Source of the DNA: Pontibacter aydingkolensis
Lineage (GTDB): Bacteria > Bacteroidota > Bacteroidia > Cytophagales > Hymenobacteraceae
Assembly (NCBI RefSeq): GCF_019443125.1
Contig: NZ_JAHYXK010000011.1
Coordinates: 1-64,000, forward strand
Length of the DNA stretch: 64,000 bases
Direction: 5' to 3'
The translations under genes were made by a program, and so were the position numbers. Under the pieces are notes generated by a model. It was not told the DNA's origin. It was given only the letters and a program-made list of their open reading frames with translations, and ran no database searches. Of this stretch, positions 33,375 to 41,898 are shown in pieces (within the stretch, counting starts at the first letter, position 1; the number at the start of each line of letters is the position of its first letter).

Positions 33375-35591
33375 TTAATCAATTTTGAAGCGTAGTCCTG
33401 CGTATACAACACGGCCTGTAATCGGACCCCAGACCATGCTTGCATCAAAGTTTGGGCCAAAAGGCTGGTCGGCACCTAGTATAGGGTTTGTCTGTCTGTA
33501 ATTTAGTAGATTTTCGCCCCCCACGTATACTTCCCAGCGTTTAAATGCACGGCTTACTTGTGCATTAAAAGTATAAAACTTGTCCGATTCGCTCATGCTT
33601 GCTGTGTTGCTTTGCTCTATTGGGGCCAATGGCATTAAGCCAAAATACTGTCCTGTCAGGTCGGCACGCCATTTATCAAAAGGTGTCGCAAAACCCAGGT
33701 TTACAAAAAAGCGATGCTGCGGAATCATCGGCTTCTGCAGCAGTTTTCCATTGTAAGTGGTTTTCACATCAAAGTACTTATAGGCCGTTTTTACATCAAA
33801 CCCCTTAAAGACTTCATACTGCACCTCCGCCTGAAAGCTTTTGGAAAAGGAACGCCCATCTAAGTTATAAAAACTAGCCTGCGTAGGGTTCGTGTACATA
33901 TCCAGCACTACCTGGTCTGTAAAAGTTGTATAGTAGTAATCTGTTACAAAAGTGCCAGGCCTGCCGCCCCACTCAAAGAACTGGGTAAATGAGCCACCCA
34001 GGTTCCAGGCCTGTTCCGGCTTAAGTGTTTCTGTGGTTCTGATGGCACGGGAGCTTACAAGTATAGCTGAGTTTTCTGCAATAGGGTTAGCTACTCTAAA
34101 GCCTTTACCAGCTGCCAACCTGAAAATAGTGTTTGGTGTAGCGTCGTACTTCACATTCAGCCGGGGCGTGAATATTGTCCCGAACAGGTTATGGATGTCA
34201 ACTCTGGAGCCGGCTACCACGGTCAGGTTGGTAGTATTGTTGTAAATGTATTCCACAAAAGCGCCTGGTATATGCTCGTTTCGGCCAAAAGTACTGTCGG
34301 CAAGGGTCTCCGAATAGTTATCATAAGTATAGCTCAAACCGGCTTTGTACGTGTGGCCGGTGTGCCCCAATATAGACTGAAAGATCAATCTGGCAGAGGC
34401 GCTGTTTTGTTCTCCGTCGTAATTACGCAAGCCATAACTGGAGTCGAACTTATGATGCGCAACAGAAGTGATCATGCCTATACTTTGGTAAGGCTTGCCC
34501 GGAAAAGTATAAGACGATTTGTTATAAGCCATTAACCTGTCCGTTTCAGAGGTGGTGCCATAGTATGGCTGTTGCTCCTGCGGCACGTCTTCATTATACT
34601 TTAGCTGCCCACCTGTCTTAGTTTCACGCAATGCATTTATCCCAAACTCCGACACTACATCCTTGTGGCTATACTTCCACTTGTTAAACACATTGTACTG
34701 CGTGCCTACGGGTAGGTCCATAAAACCATCCTTGTTGCGGTCTACACGGTTGCCCAGGTGGTTAGAGTGCAGCATAAGTATGGTGTTCCACTTTTTGCCG
34801 ACAGATGTAGCCAGGTTCAGGTTGGCATCAAATTTTGCCAGGCTGTTGCCATACAGGTTAAAGTATAAACGCTCCGCTTTTTCAGGGTCTTTCAGCATCA
34901 CGTTTACCTGCCCGGATATCGATTCGTAACCGTTAAGCACGGACCCTGTGCCCTTAATAATATCGATGGACTCGATGTAAGTGCCCGAGAGGTAGTTAAG
35001 CCGGTAGGGCGTAGCAAGGCCCCGTAGAGCCGGAATGTTGTCAGTAGTCAGCAGTGTATAAGAACCGTCCAAACCAAGCATCTGTATCTGCTTTGCTCCG
35101 GAAACAGCATCTGTTGTGGAAACTTCTACAGAGGCATTGGTCTCAAAGCTCTCAGCCAGGTTGCAGCAGGCCGACTTTTCCAGGTCGCGGGTTGTTATCA
35201 CCTGTGAGTTAGTGGGAGTGAGGGAAGAATAGCGTGCCTGCTGGCCTTCTACTACCACTTCCTGCAGCTTACCCGTAGCGGCAAGTTGTATAATAACGTT
35301 GCTTTTGCCGCTTACATTAATTGTATCTGGCTTATAGCCAATATAGGTAATAATGATCTCTGGCGTTAATGCATCGGCTGTAGAAAGTGCAAAACTGCCT
35401 GTGATATCGGTAGAGGTGCCTTTTGCAGTTCCTTTCCATACTACGTTGGCGCCAATAAGGGGCAGGCTGTTATCTGTTTGGTCTACCACTCTGCCGGTTA
35501 GCTGCTGTGCTGCTGCCGGAAGTATGGCTATAAAGTATAAGGTAAATAGCGCATACAGTACACGCTTTATACTTGTGGAATTGAATTTCAT
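33375..35591 (-). CDS. TonB-dependent receptor, putative metal uptake
   Basis: 738-residue outer-membrane receptor. The signal peptide ends near ILPAAAQQ. A carboxypeptidase D-like domain (LTGRVVDQTDNSLPLIGANVVWKG) comes next, then a plug with KSACCNLAESFETNASVEV and ESIDIIKGTGSVLNGYESISGQVNV, and a 22-strand barrel. The double Cys in the plug is a hallmark of a subgroup that I know from metal loci. It is 23 bases from the HMA gene. The barrel ends in ...GLRFKID, so the usual last Phe is three residues from the end. Confidence 0.88.
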   Translation of the reverse strand: MKFNSTSIKRVLYALFTLYFIAILPAAAQQLTGRVVDQTDNSLPLIGANVVWKGTAKGTSTDITGSFALSTADALTPEIIITYIGYKPDTINVSGKSNVIIQLAATGKLQEVVVEGQQARYSSLTPTNSQVITTRDLEKSACCNLAESFETNASVEVSTTDAVSGAKQIQMLGLDGSYTLLTTDNIPALRGLATPYRLNYLSGTYIESIDIIKGTGSVLNGYESISGQVNVMLKDPEKAERLYFNLYGNSLAKFDANLNLATSVGKKWNTILMLHSNHLGNRVDRNKDGFMDLPVGTQYNVFNKWKYSHKDVVSEFGINALRETKTGGQLKYNEDVPQEQQPYYGTTSETDRLMAYNKSSYTFPGKPYQSIGMITSVAHHKFDSSYGLRNYDGEQNSASARLIFQSILGHTGHTYKAGLSYTYDNYSETLADSTFGRNEHIPGAFVEYIYNNTTNLTVVAGSRVDIHNLFGTIFTPRLNVKYDATPNTIFRLAAGKGFRVANPIAENSAILVSSRAIRTTETLKPEQAWNLGGSFTQFFEWGGRPGTFVTDYYYTTFTDQVVLDMYTNPTQASFYNLDGRSFSKSFQAEVQYEVFKGFDVKTAYKYFDVKTTYNGKLLQKPMIPQHRFFVNLGFATPFDKWRADLTGQYFGLMPLAPIEQSNTASMSESDKFYTFNAQVSRAFKRWEVYVGGENLLNYRQTNPILGADQPFGPNFDASMVWGPITGRVVYAGLRFKID

Positions 35592-35672
35592 TTTAAATAG
35601 TCTAAGTAATGATCAAAATACATAAAGGTAAAGGCACAAGCTGGGTGCAGGTGCATTTCTTGTATTTTGATG
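35592..35672 (-). repeat. Spacer with a long two-part inverted repeat
   Basis: TAGTCTA (35598-35604) plus ATCAAAATACA (35612-35622) pair with TGTATTTTGAT (35661-35671) plus TAGACTA (35674-35680). The outer arm overlaps the stop codon of the HYC_CC_PP gene, and the inner spacer is 38 bases. It fills the gap between that stop and the TonB receptor start. Confidence 0.6.
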
Positions 35673-36077
35673 CTAGACTATAAGGGTGTGCAGTTGGTGG
35701 AGCAGCCGGCGCCCATACAAAGGTGGAGAGCTGTCGGAGTAAGTATAGATGCGTTCCTCAATGGCATCGTGATGAGCCTGAATAGGAACAAACAACTTGA
35801 TGTGTTGCTGGAAGTATACCGGCAGCTGTAAGTTAAACGCCTTAAGCGAAGAAATAGGCTCCAGTTTTTCGTACAGCACTTTAACAGCGCAGCACTCATC
35901 GGTTTGCGCGCCTTTGTCCGACCCTTCCTCGCAACAATCATCAGCCTCTGTAGATAGGGCCGAAGTCTTGATGCCAGCCATCAGGCAGAACTGCTCACTA
36001 AAAGCAACGCCAACCGAACCGAGCAGAATGCTTAGTGTCAGGATGGATAACATGCTATAGCGAAGTATACCTTTCAT
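35673..36077 (-). CDS. HYC_CC_PP family protein, first gene of the metal operon
   Basis: About 134 residues. A signal peptide (YSMLSILTLSILLGSVGVAFS) is followed by the family marks: FCLMAG in place of HYC, the Cys pairs DDCCEEG and DECCAVK, and SPPLYGR near the end. Such proteins are found next to metal receptors; their role is not established. The frame is open to 36104, but a TATATTTG -7 element (36089-36082) lies inside that extension, so I place the start at 36077. Confidence 0.75.
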   Translation of the reverse strand: MKGILRYSMLSILTLSILLGSVGVAFSEQFCLMAGIKTSALSTEADDCCEEGSDKGAQTDECCAVKVLYEKLEPISSLKAFNLQLPVYFQQHIKLFVPIQAHHDAIEERIYTYSDSSPPLYGRRLLHQLHTLIV

Positions 36078-36081
36078 GTTG

Positions 36082-36154
36082 CAAATATAAGCGAAGTCTA
36101 CCACTTTCTACCACTTTTCCATAAGAATGGTTTATGTCTGCCACTTTGCCCCAC
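36082..36154 (-). promoter_or_regulatory. Promoter of the metal operon with GTGG repeats at 10-bp phase
   Basis: On the minus strand TATATTTG (36089-36082) is the -7 element; no TTG is found at -33. Four GTGG boxes (CCAC on plus at 36101, 36111, 36141 and 36151) all fall on one 10-bp phase. The two nearest are AAAGTGGTAG units at the -33 position. They resemble the repeats in front of mraZ. Confidence 0.6.
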
Positions 36155-36308
36155 TTCTGCTGTGGAAATCTATGGGATATAGTATTTTTGCTATGTCTTA
36201 CAATGTAATTAACTAAAAATCAATAAGTTGGCGTGTTTGTGTCTCGTATTTTAATCAAAAAGAGCACACAGTACAAAAAAACTTATACCCAATATATAGC
36301 GTTTATAG

Positions 36309-36355
36309 TGTGGATAATGTGGATAAGTGGTGTGGATTACCATAATTTATCCACA
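36309..36355. promoter_or_regulatory. Cluster of DnaA boxes upstream of mraZ
   Basis: Three perfect 9-mers: TGTGGATAA at 36309-36317 and 36318-36326, in tandem, and TTATCCACA at 36347-36355 in the opposite direction. A near copy, TGTGGATTA, lies at 36331-36339. They sit just upstream of the mraZ promoter, so DnaA probably controls the dcw cluster. An origin function is not excluded. Confidence 0.75.
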
Positions 36356-36388
36356 AAGTGGTAAAAAGTGGTAGATTGTGGTTGTGGT
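36355..36388 (+). promoter_or_regulatory. MraZ operator repeats
   Basis: AAAGTGGTA, AAAGTGGTA and ATTGTGGTT place GTGG at 36358, 36368 and 36378, exactly 10 bases apart, with a further GTGG at 36384. MraZ in other bacteria binds direct repeats of this type (TGGG-N5 or AAAGTG[G/T] units) before its own gene and represses it. Confidence 0.75.
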
Positions 36389-36411
36389 GTTTTGTTGAAT
36401 CGCTACATTTG
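36382..36411 (+). promoter_or_regulatory. dcw (mraZ) promoter
   Basis: TTG (36382-36384), a 19-base spacer and TACATTTG (36404-36411) match TTG-N19-21-TAnnTTTG. The MraZ repeats overlap the -33 element. The predicted RNA start is about 30 bases before the mraZ ATG. Confidence 0.65.
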
Positions 36412-36450
36412 TAATATCCGAGAACTATACGGATTAAACTGTTAGAGTCT

Positions 36451-36918
36451 ATGAACTTCCTCTCTGGCGAATATGAGTGCAAGATTGACCCAAAGGGAAG
36501 GTTGGTTTTACCTGCAAAGATAAAAGCCAACCTGCCGGAGGCATCGGGAAACCATGTGGTGCTGATGAGAGGATTTGAGCCTTGCCTTGTGCTTTACCCA
36601 AAAGCCGAGTGGAAGGTGATTTACGACAAAGTAGCAGGCTTAAATGAGTTTAACGAAGAGTACCGTCATTTCCAGCGTAACTTTTTCCGTGGTAACACAG
36701 AGATAGAGTTGGATGGCGCAGGCCGTTTTATAGTGCCAAAAACCATGTCGCGTTTTGCCGAGCTGGAGAAAGAGGCTGTAGTAGTTGGGTTGGGCAACCG
36801 TGTAGAGATCTGGAATCCTGATAAGTATGAGGAATTCCTGATAAAAGACCAGCAGAATTTCTCTCAGCTGGCGCAAAAGTTTTTAGGTGATAAACCGGCT
36901 GAGGAGCCTTTGATTTAA
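36451..36918 (+). CDS. mraZ: Transcriptional regulator MraZ
   Basis: AbrB-like DNA-binding protein that controls its own cell division and wall cluster. 155 residues with two swapped-hairpin repeats: YECKIDPKGRLVLPAKIKANLPE (about 7-30) and IELDGAGRFIVPKTMSRFAELEKEAVVVGLGNRVEIWNPDKYEEF. First gene of the dcw cluster, with candidate operators directly upstream. Its stop overlaps the rsmH start by one base (TAATG). Confidence 0.96.
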   Translation: MNFLSGEYECKIDPKGRLVLPAKIKANLPEASGNHVVLMRGFEPCLVLYPKAEWKVIYDKVAGLNEFNEEYRHFQRNFFRGNTEIELDGAGRFIVPKTMSRFAELEKEAVVVGLGNRVEIWNPDKYEEFLIKDQQNFSQLAQKFLGDKPAEEPLI

Positions 36919-37820
36919 TGGAGTACCATCGCCCCGTACTGTTTGAAGAGTCTGTAGATGCCCTGGCCATTAAGCCGGATGGTGTTTATGTTGATGTGAC
37001 CTTTGGAGGTGGTGGCCACTCTTCGCTTATAGCAAGCAAGCTTACAGACGGTAAGCTGTACAGTTTTGACCAGGACCGAGATGCGGAAGAGCAGTCGAAG
37101 AAAATAGACAGTCCTGCTTTCCAGTTTGTGAGAGCCAACTTCAGAGACCTTAAAAAGTACCTGAGGCTTTACGGGGTAAAACAGGTGGATGGCATACTGG
37201 CTGACTTGGGTGTATCTTCTCATCAGTTCAATGTACCGGAACGCGGTTTCTCGACCAGGTTTGAAGGACCATTGGACATGCGCATGAACGCTGAGGCGGG
37301 CACTACTGCCGAGGAAGTGCTGGAGACCTATTCAGAGGAACAGTTGCATCGCATTTTCGGGATTTACGGCGAAGTAAAAAACGCCAGAACACTTGCCCGT
37401 ACCATAGTGGAGAAAAGAGCCAGAAAGCCTTTTGAAACGATCGGGGAGTTTAAGCAGGCCATTAGCTCTTGTACGCCAAAAGGAAAGGAAAATAAGTACC
37501 TGGCACAGGTTTTTCAGGCGCTTCGGATAGAAGTGAACGACGAGATGAAGGCGCTGGAGGAGATGCTGGAACAGGCTGCAGAGGTTTTAAAGCCCGGAGG
37601 CAGATTGGTGGTAATATCTTACCACTCGCTGGAAGATAGGCTGGTGAAGAACTTTATAGCTAAAGGCAAGTTCTTTGGGGAGGTAGAAAAAGACTTGTTC
37701 GGAAACGAGAAAAAGCCGCTTGATGCCGTTAACCGGAAACCAATTGTGCCATCCGAGCAGGAATTGCTCGAAAACAGCCGCTCTAGAAGCGCAAAACTGA
37801 GAATAGCAGAGAAAAGATAA
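36918..37820 (+). CDS. rsmH: 16S rRNA m4C1402 methyltransferase RsmH (MraW)
   Basis: Methylates N4 of C1402 in the decoding centre of 16S rRNA with SAM. 300 residues. The opening YHRPVLFEESVDAL and the SAM loop VTFGGGGHSSLI are typical. DLGVSSHQFNVPERGFSTRFEGPLDMRMN and the C-terminal SYHSLEDRLVKNF are conserved. Second gene of the dcw cluster, translationally coupled to mraZ. Confidence 0.97.
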   Translation: MEYHRPVLFEESVDALAIKPDGVYVDVTFGGGGHSSLIASKLTDGKLYSFDQDRDAEEQSKKIDSPAFQFVRANFRDLKKYLRLYGVKQVDGILADLGVSSHQFNVPERGFSTRFEGPLDMRMNAEAGTTAEEVLETYSEEQLHRIFGIYGEVKNARTLARTIVEKRARKPFETIGEFKQAISSCTPKGKENKYLAQVFQALRIEVNDEMKALEEMLEQAAEVLKPGGRLVVISYHSLEDRLVKNFIAKGKFFGEVEKDLFGNEKKPLDAVNRKPIVPSEQELLENSRSRSAKLRIAEKR

Positions 37821-37872
37821 AAAGATGATTAAATAACAGGCTATTACATAGCTCCAAATTATTGCAGTAACT

Positions 37873-38310
37873 ATGGCTTCAAATGTTCTGATCAAACAAA
37901 ATAACCCGCCGAAGACCAACTCGGCGCGTATGAAGCCAGAAGTGGAGCAGCCTAAAAAGCCTAAAGCCAAACGTAACGGTTTTAGCCTCTTCAAACTCCT
38001 CGACAAGTATGCTAACGTAGATGCTTTGTTCGAAGAAGGAGTTCCGCTCAAGTATCTTCCCTATATCCTTTTTACAACACTTATTACCCTTTTCTATATT
38101 GGTAATACCCATTTTGCGGAGAAAACTATCCGTAAAATAGATAAGATTAAAGTAGAAACAGAAGATTTGCGCGCAGACTATACTACGCTTAAGTCGGATT
38201 ACATGGAGGCCAGCAAGCAATCCGAAGTTGCGCGCAACGTGGAGCCGCTCGGCCTACTCGAAAGTTCATCGCCACCCTATCAAGTGATTGTGCCTGCCGA
38301 TGAATATTAA
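37873..38310 (+). CDS. ftsL: FtsL-like cell division protein
   Basis: 145 residues. A basic, Pro/Lys-rich cytoplasmic tail of about 60 residues precedes one TM helix (LPYILFTTLITLFYIGNTHF) and a periplasmic coiled-coil (KTIRKIDKIKVETEDLRADYTTLKSDYM). The topology and the place before ftsI identify FtsL, which bridges FtsQB and FtsWI in the divisome. Sequence similarity across phyla is low, so the name rests mainly on topology and position. Its end overlaps the ftsI start. Confidence 0.85.
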   Translation: MASNVLIKQNNPPKTNSARMKPEVEQPKKPKAKRNGFSLFKLLDKYANVDALFEEGVPLKYLPYILFTTLITLFYIGNTHFAEKTIRKIDKIKVETEDLRADYTTLKSDYMEASKQSEVARNVEPLGLLESSSPPYQVIVPADEY

Positions 38311-40399
38311 GAAATCCATAGTTATAAGGGTACGGGTGGTGTTTTTACTCATCTGCCTTTTTGCGTGCGCCATTGTGTACAAAATAGTACAGATACAGTT
38401 TATGGATGGTGCCCGCTGGAAAGAGATTTCCAAGGAGCGCCGTATCCGTTACCAACCTGTTTTTGCCACGCGCGGCAATATTTATTCTGACAACGGAAGT
38501 ATACTGGCTACCTCGCTGCCTTTTTACCGCGTAGCTTTTGATCCGACTGTTGCCGATGCAGAAACCTTTAACAGGGGTGTGGACTCACTCTCCATGTTAC
38601 TGGCACGTTTTTACAAAGACAAGTCGGAAGATTACTACCGCCGTAAAATAAAAAACGCACGTCACGATGGCAGACGGTACCTGCGCCTGAATAGCCGCCA
38701 GATAAACTATCAGGATAAGAAGATGATGGCGCAATGGCCTATTTTCAGAGCCGGTAAAAACAAAGGCGGGGTGATCTTTGAAAAGGTAGAGAAGCGCTTT
38801 AAGCCATTTGGCCTGCTTGCCGAGCGTACCGTAGGCTTTATAAACGAAGATAAAAACGGTGCCGGCCTGGAATTCAGTTTTAACAACCATCTGGCAGGTA
38901 CCGACGGGGAGGCTCTTTTCGAACGTATAGCTGGCGGTAATAAGCCTATTTACGATGGCACAGAAGTAAAACCGCAGCACGGCTACGACATCAAGACCAC
39001 CATCGATATCAACCTGCAGGATGTGGCGGAGAATGCCTTGTACAAAGCACTGGAAAAAACCAATGCTGAGTATGGATGTGTGATCATGATGGAGGTAAAA
39101 ACCGGTGAGATAAAGGCTATAGCCAACCTGGGCAAGACAAAAGGCGGGTATATAGAAGACTACAATTATGCAGTTGGTAACCAGGGACGTACAGAGCCAG
39201 GGTCTACCTTTAAGCTGGCTTCGATGATGGCCTTGTTTGAATATGCGCCGGATGTCAGGCTAGGTGATACCATCGATACCGGAGATGGCCGCTACCGCAT
39301 CAAGAATACCATTATGACAGATGCTAAAACAGGCGGTTACGGCAAGCTGTCCGTGCAGGAGATATTTGAGAAGTCGTCTAACATAGGTGTGGCAAAGCTA
39401 ATGGAACAGCACTTCAGTAGCAACCCGCAGGCCTATGTAGATTATCTGAACAAATTCGGGTTAAACAGTACGCTTGGCTTCCAGATGGACGGCGAAGCAC
39501 GTCCTTTCATGAAGAGCCCGCAGGATAGGACCTGGTATGGCACCACGCTTACTTCTATGGCCATTGGTTACGAGTTAAAGCTGTCGCCTTTGCAAACGCT
39601 GGCTTTCTACAATGCCGTTGCTAACAACGGAGTGAAGATCCAGCCGATCATAGTGAAGGAAATCAGTAAAACCAATACCGTTATACAGTCTTTCAACACG
39701 CGTGTGCTAAACGAGAAGATTTGCTCTGACGAAACACTAAAGAAATTGCGCAGCATGCTGGAAGGTGTAGTTGCGAATGGCACAGCTAAAAACATACTTA
39801 GCAAAGACTATAAGGTAGCCGGCAAAACCGGAACTGCCCGTAAGGTAAAGAACGGACGCTATGTTATGGAGTACTCTACTTCATTTGCTGGCTATTTCCC
39901 GGCTGATAATCCAAAGTATAGCTGCATTGTGATCATTGACAGTCCGAAAGGCGTGAACGTGTATGGTGGCGATGTGGCGGCGCCGGTTTTTAAGGAACTG
40001 GCCGATAAAGCCTATGCCCGCGACCTGGCCATGCACAAATCACTGCGTGCCAGAGTGGCGCCAAACAAAGACAGCATGCCTCAGGTAGGTGCCGGCAATC
40101 TGGATGACCTGAGCTATATCTGCAACAAAATCGGCATAAGTCACCACCCCAATATTACAGACGAGGAGTGGGTGAAAGTAGAACAGAAAATGCGTTTCCT
40201 TGATTTTAAGCCGAACCCTGTAATGGCTAACAAGGTGCCTGATGTGAAAGGCATGACCCTGCGCGACGCCCTTTTTATACTTGGGAATCAGCAAATGGAT
40301 GTGAAGGTAGTAGGTACTGGTAAGCGGGTAGCGCAGCAGTCGTTAGAGCCGGGAACAGATATTACAAAAAGAACTAAAATAACTATTGTACTGAGCTAA
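38300..40399 (+). CDS. ftsI: Division-specific transpeptidase FtsI (PBP3) with a C-terminal PASTA domain
   Basis: A class B penicillin-binding protein that cross-links septal peptidoglycan. About 699 residues. One N-terminal TM segment (VVFLLICLFACAIVYKI), a PBP dimer domain, and the transpeptidase with STFK (catalytic Ser302), KSSN and KTGT (Lys509). The last about 65 residues are a PASTA domain (VPDVKGMTLRDALFIL), as in SpoVD/PBP2x. The frame is open from 38288; ATG 38300 gives a normal MNIKKS start overlapping the ftsL end. It shares one base with murE. Confidence 0.96.
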   Translation: MNIKKSIVIRVRVVFLLICLFACAIVYKIVQIQFMDGARWKEISKERRIRYQPVFATRGNIYSDNGSILATSLPFYRVAFDPTVADAETFNRGVDSLSMLLARFYKDKSEDYYRRKIKNARHDGRRYLRLNSRQINYQDKKMMAQWPIFRAGKNKGGVIFEKVEKRFKPFGLLAERTVGFINEDKNGAGLEFSFNNHLAGTDGEALFERIAGGNKPIYDGTEVKPQHGYDIKTTIDINLQDVAENALYKALEKTNAEYGCVIMMEVKTGEIKAIANLGKTKGGYIEDYNYAVGNQGRTEPGSTFKLASMMALFEYAPDVRLGDTIDTGDGRYRIKNTIMTDAKTGGYGKLSVQEIFEKSSNIGVAKLMEQHFSSNPQAYVDYLNKFGLNSTLGFQMDGEARPFMKSPQDRTWYGTTLTSMAIGYELKLSPLQTLAFYNAVANNGVKIQPIIVKEISKTNTVIQSFNTRVLNEKICSDETLKKLRSMLEGVVANGTAKNILSKDYKVAGKTGTARKVKNGRYVMEYSTSFAGYFPADNPKYSCIVIIDSPKGVNVYGGDVAAPVFKELADKAYARDLAMHKSLRARVAPNKDSMPQVGAGNLDDLSYICNKIGISHHPNITDEEWVKVEQKMRFLDFKPNPVMANKVPDVKGMTLRDALFILGNQQMDVKVVGTGKRVAQQSLEPGTDITKRTKITIVLS

Positions 40400-41862
40400 T
40401 GCAGTTGCTACAGAACATATTAAAGGATATTAGAACCCTGGAGGTGAAGGGGAGGATGGATGTGTCCATCGAGTCGATCACATTCGACTCGCGGCAGGTG
40501 CGCGAAGGCGTTGCTTTTGTAGCTGTGCGAGGCGTGCAGGCCGATGGGCATGAGTATATCCAAAAGGCAGAGGAGGCGAATGCAGCAGCCATTATCTGCG
40601 AAGCACTTCCTGCAGAACTTCAGGAAAGTATAACCTATGTAGTGGTGCAGGATTCAGGTGAGGCCTTAGGTAAAATGGCTTCTGCTTTTTATGGTCATCC
40701 TTCTACTAAACTTAAACTGGTAGGTGTAACAGGTACTAACGGCAAAACAAGCTCTGTTACTTTGTTGCATAAGCTTTTCAGGGAGTTGGGCTACCATGTG
40801 GGTATGCTGTCTACGGTGCAGAACCAGATAGATGAGGAGATTATTCCATCTACGCATACTACGCCTGATGCTGTGAAGCTGAATGAATTGCTGGATCAGA
40901 TGGTGAAGGCCGGTTGTGCCTACTGTTTTATGGAGGTTAGCTCACATGCCATGGTCCAAAAGCGCGTGGCAGGCCTGCAGTTTGCCGGAGGGGTTTTCAC
41001 CAACATCACGCATGACCACCTGGACTACCACAAGACCTTTGACGAGTACATAAAGGCTAAAAAGCTGTTCTTCGATGGTTTGCCAAAAGGAGCCTTTGCG
41101 CTGGTGAACGCCGATGACAAACGCGGGGCAGTAATGGTGCAGAATACAAAGGCATCAGTACATGAGTTCTCGCTGCGAAAAGTAACAGAGTTTAAAGCCC
41201 GCATTATAGATAATACCATTCAGGGGCTACACCTGGAAGTGGACGGCCACGAAGTATGGTGCAAACTGATCGGTGCTTTTAATGCATATAATTTTTTAGG
41301 TGTCTACGCGGCGGCAGTACTATTAGGCGAGGAAACGATGGAGGTACTGACAGTGCTTTCGAGCCTGGATACAGCAGCAGGCCGCTTCGACTACATTGTG
41401 TCGGATACGCAGATAACCGGGATTGTAGATTATGCCCATACCCCGGATGCGCTGGAAAATGTGCTGAATACGATTCAGCAGATCCGTACGCCGCTGCAAA
41501 AGGTAATTACTGTAATAGGCTGTGGTGGTAACCGCGATGCCGGCAAGCGGCCTATTATGGCAGATATTGCCTGCCGCTTAAGCGACAAGGTTATACTTAC
41601 CTCAGACAATCCACGCTTTGAAGAGCCCCAGGCTATACTAGAGGATATGCAGAAAGGTGTAAAACCGCTTGACTTTAAGAAGACACTATCTGTGCTGGAC
41701 AGGAGAGAAGCCATTAAAACAGCTTGCGTACTGGCCGAGCCAAACGATATTATACTTGTAGCCGGAAAAGGCCACGAAACATACCAGGAAATTAAAGGCG
41801 TTAAAACTGATTTTGATGACAAGCAGGTTTTGCGAGACATGTTTCAGCAACTGGGCAAGTAA
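40399..41862 (+). CDS. murE: UDP-MurNAc-tripeptide ligase MurE, meso-DAP type
   Basis: Adds the third stem amino acid to UDP-MurNAc-Ala-Glu. 487 residues. Visible: the ATP loop GVTGTNGKTSSV, the central TTPDAVKL and HDHLDYH segments and the specificity motif DNPR (LTSDNPRFEEPQ), which in the family marks meso-diaminopimelate as substrate rather than lysine. GKGHETYQ is at the C-terminus. The start overlaps the ftsI stop (TAATG). Confidence 0.97.
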   Translation: MQLLQNILKDIRTLEVKGRMDVSIESITFDSRQVREGVAFVAVRGVQADGHEYIQKAEEANAAAIICEALPAELQESITYVVVQDSGEALGKMASAFYGHPSTKLKLVGVTGTNGKTSSVTLLHKLFRELGYHVGMLSTVQNQIDEEIIPSTHTTPDAVKLNELLDQMVKAGCAYCFMEVSSHAMVQKRVAGLQFAGGVFTNITHDHLDYHKTFDEYIKAKKLFFDGLPKGAFALVNADDKRGAVMVQNTKASVHEFSLRKVTEFKARIIDNTIQGLHLEVDGHEVWCKLIGAFNAYNFLGVYAAAVLLGEETMEVLTVLSSLDTAAGRFDYIVSDTQITGIVDYAHTPDALENVLNTIQQIRTPLQKVITVIGCGGNRDAGKRPIMADIACRLSDKVILTSDNPRFEEPQAILEDMQKGVKPLDFKKTLSVLDRREAIKTACVLAEPNDIILVAGKGHETYQEIKGVKTDFDDKQVLRDMFQQLGK

Positions 41863-41898
41863 AAATTATAAAGCTAAAGGAAACCGAAATAAACGTTA

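Noticed and set aside
36082..36450. The mraZ upstream region as chromosomal origin
   Set aside because: Three DnaA boxes and AT-rich sequence are suggestive, but dnaA, dnaN and other usual neighbours are absent, and the boxes sit exactly at the mraZ promoter. I cannot compute GC skew here, so regulation is the simpler reading; the origin remains an open alternative.
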